A program made the position numbers and the translations under genes. From the NCBI RefSeq assembly GCF_024362385.1, contig NZ_CP101466.1:3534001-3598000 (forward strand): DNA of 64,000 bases, written 5' to 3'. The notes under the pieces were generated by a model, which ran no database searches, was not told the DNA's origin, and was given only the letters and a program-made list of their open reading frames with translations. Below are positions 36,606 through 44,901 of the stretch, piece after piece; within the stretch, counting starts at the first letter, position 1, and each line of letters opens with the position of its first letter. This DNA comes from Arthrobacter sp. DNA4. Lineage in GTDB: Bacteria > Actinomycetota > Actinomycetes > Actinomycetales > Micrococcaceae.

Positions 36606-38012
36606 TTGGAGCTAAGCGATTATCTGCGCATGGCACGACGGAGCTGGATCACTATCGTCGCGTGCACGATCCTCGGCTTACTCGTTGCTGCGGCCATCTC
36701 TCTCTCGATTAAGCCGTCCTACGCGGCTCAAACCCGGTTATTCGTGGCTATACAAGGCTCCGGTTCTGTGTCAGAACTCCAACAGGGAAATACGTTCAGC
36801 CAGGCGCGTGTTCAGTCATACGCTGAGACTGCGACGACTCCGGCGGTGCTCCAGCTTACCATAGACAGCTTGGGACTTCAGCTGACCCCCGCGCAATTAG
36901 CGGACAAAATCACGGCGAAGACTGACGCGAATACCGTTCTCATCTCCATAGAGGCCGTCGACCCCTCGCCCGTGCAGGCAGCAGCTATTGCCCAGGCGGT
37001 CGGTAACAGCCTCATTGCTGTGGTCGAGAACCTGGAAAGCCCCACCCCAGGAGGAAGATCACCGGTAAAACTGTCTGTGGTCACACCTGCAACGGCACCC
37101 TCGTCTCCCTCCGGACCCAACACTCGGGTCAACTTGGCCCTTGGGTTGCTTGGTGGATTTGCCCTAGGACTTGCTCTGACCGTCCTCCGGACAACTTTGG
37201 ATACGAAGGTCCGGGGAGAGTCGGATGTAACTCGACTTTTGAGTGCACCAATACTCGGAGGCATTGTGTTCGATGCTGAGGCTACAAAGAAACCATTACT
37301 CACTCAAGCTCGCGCTCAGAGTCCGCGCGCGGAATCTTTCAGACAGATCCGTACAAATCTGCAATTCGCTCACGTAAGCCACGCGTCGAAAGCCGTACTC
37401 GTGACCTCCTCGCTCCCAGGTGAAGGGAAGACCACGACCGCAACAAACCTAGCTATTTCCCTCGCTCAAGCGGGTCAGACTGTAGTCCTAGTCGATGCAG
37501 ACCTTCGTCGCCCCCGCGTCGACGATTACTTGGGCCTTGAGAGGAACGCTGGTCTGACTACGGCACTCGTGGGCAGCGCGGATGTCAACGACCTGCTACA
37601 GCACTGGGGTGAAGACGATCTCTATGTATTGACCTCAGGCGTTATTCCTCCCAACCCCAGCGAGCTCTTGGGCTCGGCTGCAATGAAAGATCTCATCACA
37701 CGGTTGGAACAGGCTTTTGACGCTGTCATTATCGACGCCCCACCGCTACTTCCCGTGACCGACGCAGCGGTTCTAGCCCAACAGGTCGGAGGAGTAGTCC
37801 TGGTTGTCGGTTCAAGCAGGGTCAAATCCCCCGATCTAGCAAAGTCCGTGGCTGCCTTGGACATGGTCGAGGCCGATCTCCTCGGAGTTGTTGTGAACCT
37901 CTTGCTTACCAAAGGACCCGATGCTTACTCCTACACCTATTACAGCAACGAGAGCATCCCGAAACGACCGGCAAAGACGTTCTCAAGTGTGAGCAGATCC
38001 GTTGACCTCTAA
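36606..38012 (+). CDS. Wzz/BY-kinase: chain-length regulator fused to tyrosine autokinase (first copy)
   Basis: 468 residues from TTG 36606 (AGAAAGG 9 nt upstream). Membrane helix at 14-34, extracytoplasmic Wzz-like domain, second helix at about 176-195. The kinase has Walker A SSLPGEGKTTTA (268-279), Walker A' VVLVDADLRRP (293-303) and VIIDAPPLLPVTDA as Walker B. The C-terminal cluster AYSYTYYSN is the site of autophosphorylation. Such proteins set chain length and control polymerisation by phosphorylation cycles. A second full copy sits at 44.9-46.5 kb. No matching tyrosine phosphatase gene is seen. Confidence 0.92.
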   Translation: MELSDYLRMARRSWITIVACTILGLLVAAAISLSIKPSYAAQTRLFVAIQGSGSVSELQQGNTFSQARVQSYAETATTPAVLQLTIDSLGLQLTPAQLADKITAKTDANTVLISIEAVDPSPVQAAAIAQAVGNSLIAVVENLESPTPGGRSPVKLSVVTPATAPSSPSGPNTRVNLALGLLGGFALGLALTVLRTTLDTKVRGESDVTRLLSAPILGGIVFDAEATKKPLLTQARAQSPRAESFRQIRTNLQFAHVSHASKAVLVTSSLPGEGKTTTATNLAISLAQAGQTVVLVDADLRRPRVDDYLGLERNAGLTTALVGSADVNDLLQHWGEDDLYVLTSGVIPPNPSELLGSAAMKDLITRLEQAFDAVIIDAPPLLPVTDAAVLAQQVGGVVLVVGSSRVKSPDLAKSVAALDMVEADLLGVVVNLLLTKGPDAYSYTYYSNESIPKRPAKTFSSVSRSVDL

Positions 38013-38235
38013 GAAGATTTGCGCAGCAGCTCACGTCGAAGTCGAGCATCTCCGCCGTGGGCAGCATTAGCCGCGTTCACTCATGCCCCGGTTGCTGCTC
38101 AATGCCGGCGCTGCATTAGAGGTTGCTGTCAAACACACCTATCCGATTTCTGGAAACTGCAGTCCTCTTTCCGATTGTCTCTATTGCGCCGGTTAGGCTT
38201 GGAATATATATCTCTGGACATGAAAGGCAATCAAA

Positions 38236-39672
38236 TTGGGGGTAACCGATGATTGGCGCGCCCGGACCTCTCTCATTTTGAGGTTATCTGACGCTCTTGT
38301 GATTGTTTGGGCAGTCATAGGAGCTTATGTTGTGAGGTTCGGCTTGGAACCGGACTTTACAATGATGGGCAGCGAGGCAGCATACGGAATCCTATCTCTA
38401 GTTCTCATTCTCGCATGGTGGATCATGCTCGGCGCTTGGAACAGCCGTCAAAGCCAGATCCTTGGTTCCGGCGCGGAGGAATACAAACGCGTCGTGGCAG
38501 CCTCTCTTTGGCTTTTCGGCCTGTTAGCGATATTTTCCTATGTCTTGCGTATTGATACGGCTCGAGGATTTGTCGGTTTTGCCCTGCCAGTGGGGCTTCT
38601 GGGTCTATTGCTTTCCAGGTGGTTATTTCGTCAACACCTCAACCTCCGGCGCCTCGTTGGTAAAAGTATGTCAAGACTTCTGATAATTGGTGGACCTAGC
38701 GCTGTGGCTCATTTGGCGAGCTCCTTGGAGCGTTCAAAAGGCTCCGGCTATCTCCCTGTGGCGGCATATACGCCAGGCCTGCACCCCCTGAGCACCAGTG
38801 AACCCGACTCCGGGCTTCCAATACTTGGAAATGACCCGACTTCGGCCTCCATTCTGAACGCCATAGATGAATGCCAAGCGGATGCTGTTGCAGTTTCCGC
38901 CGGAGTCCAGCTGCATCCGCAAACACTGAGACATCTCGGTTGGGAGCTGGCGTCTCGAAACCTCGGACTCATCATGGCGCCTGCCTTGACCGATGTGGCC
39001 GGGCCAAGAATCCACACGCAGCAAATCGCCGGACTTCCACTTATTCATGTAACGACACCAGCCCTCGAAGGTGGGCAGGGTGTAGCCAAACGTCTATTTG
39101 ATGTCTTGGCGTCGAGTCTCTTGATAATCATGCTGTCACCACTTTTGGTCCTCATCGCCGTAATCGTCCGCCTCGGCAGCCCCGGACCGATCTTCTTCAA
39201 GCAAGAAAGAGTGGGTCTAGGCGGACTTCCTTTCCGCATGATCAAGTTCCGGTCAATGGTTGTCGACGCCGAGGCTTACCTCGACGAACTGAAGCACCAG
39301 AATGAAGGGAATGGGGTACTTTTCAAGATCAGGGATGATCCCCGAGTAACGCGCGTCGGACGAATACTGCGCAAGTACAGCCTCGACGAGCTGCCTCAGC
39401 TTTTCAATGTGCTCGCTGGATCGATGAGCCTCGTTGGACCCCGTCCTCCTTTACCGCAAGAGGTCGAGGCGTATGAGCATGACGTACGACGCAGGTTACT
39501 GGTAAAGCCCGGCCTTACAGGCTTGTGGCAGGTTAGCGGTAGATCTACCCTCTCTTGGCAGGACTCGGTGCGCCTCGATCTCTACTATGTCGAGAACTGG
39601 TCACTCGCTGGGGACCTAATCATAATTCTCCGGACCGTCAGGGCCGTTCTCCGTGGGACGGGTGCGTATTGA
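38236..39672 (+). CDS. Polyisoprenyl-phosphate hexose-1-phosphate transferase (initiating enzyme, WcaJ/WbaP-like)
   Basis: 478 residues, TTG start. Four N-terminal membrane helices (to about 130), a CoA-binding-like central domain (RLLIIGGPSAVAHLA), then the catalytic sugar transferase domain from about 283: KRLFDVLASSLLIIMLSP, FFKQERVGLGGLPFRMIKFR, SLDELPQLFNVLAGSMSLVG and RPGLTG-like KPGLTGLWQVSGRS. It puts the first sugar-1-phosphate on undecaprenyl phosphate. It is the only initiator in the window and so defines the start of repeat-unit assembly. Confidence 0.93.
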   Translation: MGVTDDWRARTSLILRLSDALVIVWAVIGAYVVRFGLEPDFTMMGSEAAYGILSLVLILAWWIMLGAWNSRQSQILGSGAEEYKRVVAASLWLFGLLAIFSYVLRIDTARGFVGFALPVGLLGLLLSRWLFRQHLNLRRLVGKSMSRLLIIGGPSAVAHLASSLERSKGSGYLPVAAYTPGLHPLSTSEPDSGLPILGNDPTSASILNAIDECQADAVAVSAGVQLHPQTLRHLGWELASRNLGLIMAPALTDVAGPRIHTQQIAGLPLIHVTTPALEGGQGVAKRLFDVLASSLLIIMLSPLLVLIAVIVRLGSPGPIFFKQERVGLGGLPFRMIKFRSMVVDAEAYLDELKHQNEGNGVLFKIRDDPRVTRVGRILRKYSLDELPQLFNVLAGSMSLVGPRPPLPQEVEAYEHDVRRRLLVKPGLTGLWQVSGRSTLSWQDSVRLDLYYVENWSLAGDLIIILRTVRAVLRGTGAY

Positions 39673-39716
39673 CGGCTGCCGTGACTAATAAGTCTTCCTG
39701 AAAGGACGCTGCTCGT

Positions 39717-41564
39717 ATGCCCAATTCCAACAAGGACGCGCGACGCGACCGCCCTCTTCCCTCGGCAAAAAAGTCCCTGCTATTCCGACGGACAATATTG
39801 TGGTCAATCCCTGCAGTTGTGCTAGTGATTGCCGCATCCTTGTGGCTCGGGGCCAAAGCACTGACGCTTAGCGAAAACCTATCGACAGCTTCGGCACTTG
39901 CCCCCAAGCTGAAGGGCGCCATTCTCGCTAACGATCAGCGCACTGCTGCCGCTACTGTTGGAGATATCGGTGCTCGCACACATGCTGCCCGGGAAGTAGC
40001 GGATGACCCCCTTTGGGTAATGGCGACCGCGCTTCCTTGGGTAGGGCCAAATCTTCGTGCTGCCAGCGAGGCCGCCACATCTGCGGACGATGTTGTTCGC
40101 TTGGGTGCCGCTCCCATGGTCGATGTTTTGCAAACGCTGGATTGGAGCGCGCTGGCTCCTAATAAGAACGGTGTAGACCTAGTCCCGTTGGCTGACGCCA
40201 ACCCGAAGATAGCAGCAGCCGCCGAAGCAGTCCGGCAGTCGGCTGACCGCATTGATGGTATAGACGTAGACAAGCTCCTACCCGAGATCAAGAAGCCCTT
40301 AGAAGAGGCTCGGACAGAACTAAGGTCTCTCCGACGTGTTGTCGGGGTCGCGGCAGATGCAGCAGCGCTCGCTCCCGACATGATGGGGGCGCAAGCACCA
40401 CGCAACTACCTGCTAATTATTCAGAACAACGCGGAAGCCAGAGCCTCAGGGGGTATCCCGGGCGCACTTGCCGTCTTGACGCTCGACAAAGGTCGGCTGA
40501 CGCTCGGTTCACAAAGCAGCGCTGGCGAACTTGGAATAATGTCTCCTCCTTTTCCCGTTGATGCACAGCAGCAGCACATATATTCCACCCGGTTGGGAAA
40601 ATACATGCAGGACGTAAATCTGACTCCTGATTTCCCCACCGCGGCCGCGACCGCCCAGGCAATGTGGGAGAAGAAAACCGCTCTTCATGTGAATGGTGTG
40701 ATCTCTATCGATCCGGTGGTACTGAGCTACATCCTTCAAACCACGGGACCGGTGGCAATCAAGGGCCCGGAACTGGATGCTGTCCGAGCTGCCGGCCTGC
40801 CTACCGAACTAGACGGCAGCAATGTCGTTTCGACTCTACTTTCTGAGGTCTACGCGAAAATTCCTCAGCCGCAGATGCAGGATTCCTATTTTGCCGGTGT
40901 AGCCAAGGAGGTCTTTGCTGCCCTTTCCGATGGAAAGGGCGAAGCGAAGGGACTGATCACAGGAATCACGCGAGGGGCCGAAGAAGGCCGGGTACTGCTC
41001 TGGTCTGATGAGCACGCAGAGCAGGAAGTGATTACACGATATTCGATCAGTGGTTCGGTCGCCGGCCCTAGTATTTCCCCTGCTCAATTTGGCGTGTACT
41101 TCAATGACGGCACAGGTGCCAAAATGGACTACTACATCAAGCACACTGTCCAGCTAGTGAAAGAATGCCCGCTGAACGGCTACGAACAAACGACCGTGCG
41201 AATCACCAGCACGAACACTGCGCCTCCGGAGGCCGGCAAGGCTCTGCCCTCCTACGTCACAGGCGGGGGGGCATACGGCGTTCCCCCTGGTTCCGTCCAA
41301 ACAAACGTCATCGCCTACGGGCCAGTTCAGGCAAATGTCGAATCTGCAAAGCTAGATGGTCAGCGAACGGAATTTGCGCCCTACATCCACGCAGGTCGCC
41401 CCGTCGGCGTCCTCGGGCAACGACTTGCACCAGGCGAAAGCAAGACCATCGAATTCACATTCGACAAAATCGTTCAGCACACAGAACCTAACTTGTTTGT
41501 AACCCCCTCCGTGCAGTCGGTCAAGGACGTGACACTGCCCACCGAAAACGCAACTTGCGGGTAG
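39717..41564 (+). CDS. DUF4012 surface protein
   Basis: 615 residues. Basic N-terminus, one membrane helix at about 25-48, the rest extracytoplasmic. Contains the DUF4012 landmarks APRNYLLIIQNNAEARASGG and GALAVLTLDKGRLTLG, then a long alpha/beta region. DUF4012 proteins recur in actinobacterial polysaccharide loci and may process or tether exported polymers; the role is not established. Follows the initiating transferase by 44 bp and precedes the LAxTG protein, suggesting an envelope job. Confidence 0.88.
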   Translation: MPNSNKDARRDRPLPSAKKSLLFRRTILWSIPAVVLVIAASLWLGAKALTLSENLSTASALAPKLKGAILANDQRTAAATVGDIGARTHAAREVADDPLWVMATALPWVGPNLRAASEAATSADDVVRLGAAPMVDVLQTLDWSALAPNKNGVDLVPLADANPKIAAAAEAVRQSADRIDGIDVDKLLPEIKKPLEEARTELRSLRRVVGVAADAAALAPDMMGAQAPRNYLLIIQNNAEARASGGIPGALAVLTLDKGRLTLGSQSSAGELGIMSPPFPVDAQQQHIYSTRLGKYMQDVNLTPDFPTAAATAQAMWEKKTALHVNGVISIDPVVLSYILQTTGPVAIKGPELDAVRAAGLPTELDGSNVVSTLLSEVYAKIPQPQMQDSYFAGVAKEVFAALSDGKGEAKGLITGITRGAEEGRVLLWSDEHAEQEVITRYSISGSVAGPSISPAQFGVYFNDGTGAKMDYYIKHTVQLVKECPLNGYEQTTVRITSTNTAPPEAGKALPSYVTGGGAYGVPPGSVQTNVIAYGPVQANVESAKLDGQRTEFAPYIHAGRPVGVLGQRLAPGESKTIEFTFDKIVQHTEPNLFVTPSVQSVKDVTLPTENATCG

Positions 41565-41744
41565 ACCGGTAGCCCGGTGCATTAACACTATGTAAACCGA
41601 TTGGATTGCGATTGCTCACAACCAACGGCAGATGGTAGCGTCTCTTTCGGGATATCTATCCGTAGTTCTGCACAGGGTCTCGTGCAGAGGGGACAATTCC
41701 TCACATCGGGTATCAGAAACTAAAACGTCTCCGGGGGGACACAC

Positions 41745-42341
41745 ATGAAAAAAACAGTCGCTGCACTCGCACTTGCAGGATCCATAGCACTTATCGGTAC
41801 CGCGCCCGCGATGGCGGCAACCTACCCGGCACTCCCGCCGCAGGCAGCTGTTTCCGACGGTACCGTCGGGCCGGGTGAAACCTTTATCTTCCGTGGCCAG
41901 GGCTTCCTTGCTGGCGAATCACTGACCATCCGGGTCACGCCTGGCCAAGCACCCGCTTCCAATGGGGCCAACATCGCGGGTAGCCGCTCGGTAGCAGGAC
42001 GTATCAACGTTGTGGCTGAGGCTCAGACCCTAAAGGCGACTGCTGATGCGCAGGGAACGGTATCGCTGCCGATCGCCATCAATGAACCTGGCACTTACAG
42101 CGTGACCGCGACTGGAGACACGTCCGGTGTAACGGTTGGTCCTGTCGTGGTCAAGGTCACGCCAGCAGCGCTCGTGGCCAACGGTAATTCCGCGCTTTCT
42201 AACAGCGGCTCCAATCTGGCGAACACTGGCGCCGACTCCGGCCTGATCCTCTGGAGCGTCGTCGGCGTTGGCGCGCTGGCAGCAGGTGCAACCTCGGTAA
42301 TGGTAGTTCGCCGCCGTGCCAAGGCAGAGGCAGCTGCATAA
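41745..42341 (+). CDS. LAxTG sortase-anchored small surface protein
   Basis: 198 residues. Signal peptide 1-24 (MKKTVAALAL... APAMA). The mature domain is beta-rich (GPGETFIFRGQGFLAGESL, then INEPGTYSVTATGD), resembling an Ig-like fold. The C-terminus is a sorting signal: LANTG (158-162), a hydrophobic span and RRRAKAEAAA. LAxTG is the recognition sequence of class E sortases of high-GC actinobacteria, so the protein is probably linked to peptidoglycan. The ribosome site is a G-run just before ATG. A strong terminator follows. No sortase gene is in the window. Confidence 0.85.
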   Translation: MKKTVAALALAGSIALIGTAPAMAATYPALPPQAAVSDGTVGPGETFIFRGQGFLAGESLTIRVTPGQAPASNGANIAGSRSVAGRINVVAEAQTLKATADAQGTVSLPIAINEPGTYSVTATGDTSGVTVGPVVVKVTPAALVANGNSALSNSGSNLANTGADSGLILWSVVGVGALAAGATSVMVVRRRAKAEAAA

Positions 42342-42363
42342 CCGCAACATCATATAGCTACTC

Positions 42364-42405
42364 AAAATGGGTGCTTTTCCGTGAACGGAAAAGCACCCAT
42401 TTTTT
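42364..42405 (+). terminator. Strong rho-independent terminator
   Basis: Perfect stem with arms ATGGGTGCTTTTCCG and CGGAAAAGCACCCAT around TGAA, followed by a T-run (TTTTTT into TTG). It lies about 25 bp after the stop of the LAxTG gene. It is the clearest canonical terminator in the window. Confidence 0.92.
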
Positions 42406-42423
42406 GTGGTATCTATAGGAGCT

Positions 42424-42573
42424 ATGGGGAGACATTGGCGCAAGACACCACGAAAGTTCGACTTGGCGTTTCCATTGCCTCAGCAGCCACAGGCGCTCCG
42501 CTACGTCCTTCTCCTGCTGCTTACCGGGTCCGCCACGGTTACCGCCTTTCTCGCCCTCCTACGGACCGTCTAA
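42424..42573 (+). CDS. 49-residue putative membrane micro-protein
   Basis: From ATG 42424 (AGGAG only 2 nt upstream): MGRHWRKTPRKFDLAF, then one hydrophobic helix ending ...LALLRTV. Strongly basic N-terminus then one span. The stop is 2 bp before the GTG start of the VanZ gene. Spacing of the ribosome site is poor, so it may be chance or a leader peptide for vanZ. Confidence 0.35.
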   Translation: MGRHWRKTPRKFDLAFPLPQQPQALRYVLLLLLTGSATVTAFLALLRTV

Positions 42574-42575
42574 GG

Positions 42576-43040
42576 GTGTTCTTGAGGTATCCGCGAAGCC
42601 AGCGCGTCAGCCAGATTACTCTCGCAGCCATCATGGTACCGCTTGCTTTCATTGCCTTTTGGCCGACACCTGTCGATCAGCCCGTATCAGGGCAGGTCTC
42701 GCAATTACTGAATTTTCTCCGGGACCACGGCATCCCGAGATGGGTTGACTATGACTTCCTGGAAGCCTTAGCGAACGTGGCTCTGTTCCTCCCCATCGGA
42801 TTCACGGCCGCGCTTGCCTTTCCGGAAAAACGCTGGTGGCAATCAGGCGCTCTCGGGCTGGCAATTTCTGGCTGTATCGAGTTAGGACAGCTGCTTTTTC
42901 TGAGGGACCGCTTTGCGAGCCCGTCAGATGTTGTGACAAACACGTCAGGTGCCATCATCGGAGCCTTACTAAGCGCCCTGGCGCTGAAAAAGAGGGGAGG
43001 CCCGCTGCCCTACAGGCGCAGACCTCCCCGAAGGCGTTAG
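42576..43040 (+). CDS. VanZ-family membrane protein
   Basis: 154 residues from GTG 42576; a longer frame back to 42381 begins inside the terminator and is rejected. Four hydrophobic helices with the VanZ landmarks: FLEALANVALFLPIGF, then the short ISGCIELGQLLF and FASPSDVVTNTSGAIIGALL. VanZ proteins are small membrane proteins known from glycopeptide (teicoplanin) resistance and often found as orphans in actinobacterial envelope loci. The tail is Arg-rich. Confidence 0.8.
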   Translation: MFLRYPRSQRVSQITLAAIMVPLAFIAFWPTPVDQPVSGQVSQLLNFLRDHGIPRWVDYDFLEALANVALFLPIGFTAALAFPEKRWWQSGALGLAISGCIELGQLLFLRDRFASPSDVVTNTSGAIIGALLSALALKKRGGPLPYRRRPPRRR

Positions 43041-43049
43041 CGCCGTAAA

Positions 43050-43940
43050 TTAGCCAACGAAGCTCTTCATCCAAGTCTTGAGGTCCTCGCCGAACTCCAC
43101 GCGCTCTGAAGCAAGGGTAATCACGGCCTTAAGGTAACTCAGCTTGTCGCCAGTGTCGTAGCGGCGGCCCTTGAACACCACGCCGTACACGCCGGAGCCT
43201 TCGCCCTCGCTTGCGGCCAGCGTCTGCAGGGCGTCGGTCAGCTGAATCTCGTTGCCGCGGCCTGGCGCCGTGTTTTCCAAGACACCGAACACGTTGTGGT
43301 GCAGCACGTAGCGGCCGATAACAGCGAGGTTGGACGGTGCGTCAGCGACAGCAGGCTTCTCTACAAGGCTGTTGACGCGGACATAGTCCTCGCCTTCAAC
43401 TACCGAAATATCAGCGCAGCCGTAGGCACTGATCTGCGACGGATCGACCTCGATCAGGGCGATCACAGACCCCCCGGTCTTCTGTTGCACCGCCATCATC
43501 GTGCTGAGCAGGTCCTCGGCCTCGTCGATGAGGTCGTCACCCAGGAGCACGGCAAAAGGTTCGTCGCCCACGTGCTGCTGTGCACACAGCACCGCGTGGC
43601 CGAGGCCCTTGGCTTCGCCCTGGCGGACATAGTGGATGGGACCCAGATTGGAGGCGTACTCCACCAGGCCGAGCTTGTCTTTATCACCCTTGGCTTCCAG
43701 GGCAGCTTCCAAGCCCGGTTCGCGGTCGAAGTGGTCCTCGAGCGCGCGCTTGTTGCGGCCAGTAATCATCAGCAAGTCCGTGAGACCTGCGTCAATCGCT
43801 TCCTCCACCACGTACTGGATGGCCGGACGGTCAACCACCGGCAACATTTCCTTCGGCATCGCCTTGGTGGCGGGCAGGAAGCGTGTTCCCAATCCGGCAG
43901 CAGGAATGACGGCTTTGGTAATAGCTTTCCCCGTAGTCAT
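43050..43940 (-). CDS. galU: UTP-glucose-1-phosphate uridylyltransferase
   Basis: 296 residues. Nucleotide-binding start AVIPAAGLGTRFLPATKAMP and the metal/UTP region FAVLLGDDLI; SLVEKP and GNEIQLTDALQ are GalU signatures. Makes UDP-glucose, the precursor of UDP-galactose (by GalE) and other donors. It lies 49 bp downstream of the nucleotidyltransferase gene on the same strand and is probably the last gene of the six-gene operon that begins at 48.6 kb. Convergent with the VanZ gene, 9 bp apart. Confidence 0.95.
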   Translation of the reverse strand: MTTGKAITKAVIPAAGLGTRFLPATKAMPKEMLPVVDRPAIQYVVEEAIDAGLTDLLMITGRNKRALEDHFDREPGLEAALEAKGDKDKLGLVEYASNLGPIHYVRQGEAKGLGHAVLCAQQHVGDEPFAVLLGDDLIDEAEDLLSTMMAVQQKTGGSVIALIEVDPSQISAYGCADISVVEGEDYVRVNSLVEKPAVADAPSNLAVIGRYVLHHNVFGVLENTAPGRGNEIQLTDALQTLAASEGEGSGVYGVVFKGRRYDTGDKLSYLKAVITLASERVEFGEDLKTWMKSFVG

Positions 43941-43989
43941 AGCTGAACCTTAACAAATTTGGCGGGTTAAACGGCAATTGAAAGCAAAG

Positions 43990-44892
43990 TCATCTAAGGC
44001 CACGAAGGTTGCGCACGAGTCGCGGAAATCCCCGTAGAAAGCGCTTCCACCGGTCACTATGAAGCCTCAGCCTTCCTGTCAAGGACATGTCCGCGTAGAT
44101 GTTGCCGCTCAAAAAGACCTCTGAACGGGGAAAGAGCGCTCGCCAGAGCAATCGGGCCTTGTCTCGCCAAGGAGCCTGCATGATGGCTATGAACCGTGCA
44201 CTCCCTGGTTCCTGGGCCCTACCTCGATTGCGCCACTCCAGGGACGGGTCTGGCCACTCTGGCGGAATGTGCTCAGAGAGGAGATCTTCCAGAAAAGGGC
44301 GCACAGCAGCGAGGGATCCTGTTGCCATGGCAATTTTCAAGACGGCATCGGCGTACAAGTGCCGGCTCGTGAATCTACTCAAGAACTCAAGCTCCTGCCG
44401 ACAAGTGGGGTGTCGCGGGGTTCGCAAAGCATGCAACGCTACGACCAGTATTCCGAGCGGTATTGAGGGGACCCGTACCTCCTGCCCAGCGATTTTTATA
44501 TCCACAGTGTTCGCCCACATCGTCTCAAAGGAGCGTGCCGCCGGTCTATCCATCCCGGGAAAGCGAAAGTGGACGTCTATGCAACAAGGCCAACGAGGAT
44601 GGCCAATAGTCACGGAGTGTTTGGGGAAGCTCCCGCTCTCAGGTTCGGACGGCCGTTGTTGCCAACCCCTGCCCTCAAGGGCAAGCAGGATGAGTTCGAC
44701 GTCTGAAGGTGCCACAAAGACATCAACGTCCCCAGAAATCCTCGGTTCACGCAGCCCTTGCAGCACACTCACCGGCCCCTTGATGAAGAAGGCCCGAATA
44801 CCCAAAGCGTCCACCACGCGCTGGACCATTGCATGGCCGAGGAGCACAGCCTCTGGAAGACTGAGCATCGTTTCATTGGAGTCTTCCGCCAT
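43990..44892 (-). CDS. Uncharacterised nucleotidyltransferase of the NTP_transf_5 type
   Basis: 300 residues. FFIKGPVSVLQGLREPRISG followed by DVDVFV (D55, D57) is the pol-beta-type nucleotidyltransferase site (Gly...Asp-x-Asp), with K38 nearby, as in NTP_transf_5 proteins. The remainder is helical and Arg-rich. The start has AGAGG just upstream. These proteins are typically encoded next to HPr-kinase-like and PqqD-like proteins in polysaccharide loci, exactly as here. The biochemical role is unknown; transfer of a nucleotide to a protein or small molecule is likely from the fold. Confidence 0.82.
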   Translation of the reverse strand: MAEDSNETMLSLPEAVLLGHAMVQRVVDALGIRAFFIKGPVSVLQGLREPRISGDVDVFVAPSDVELILLALEGRGWQQRPSEPESGSFPKHSVTIGHPRWPCCIDVHFRFPGMDRPAARSFETMWANTVDIKIAGQEVRVPSIPLGILVVALHALRTPRHPTCRQELEFLSRFTSRHLYADAVLKIAMATGSLAAVRPFLEDLLSEHIPPEWPDPSLEWRNRGRAQEPGSARFIAIMQAPWRDKARLLWRALFPRSEVFLSGNIYADMSLTGRLRLHSDRWKRFLRGFPRLVRNLRGLR

Positions 44893-44901
44893 AGCCTCTG
44901 C

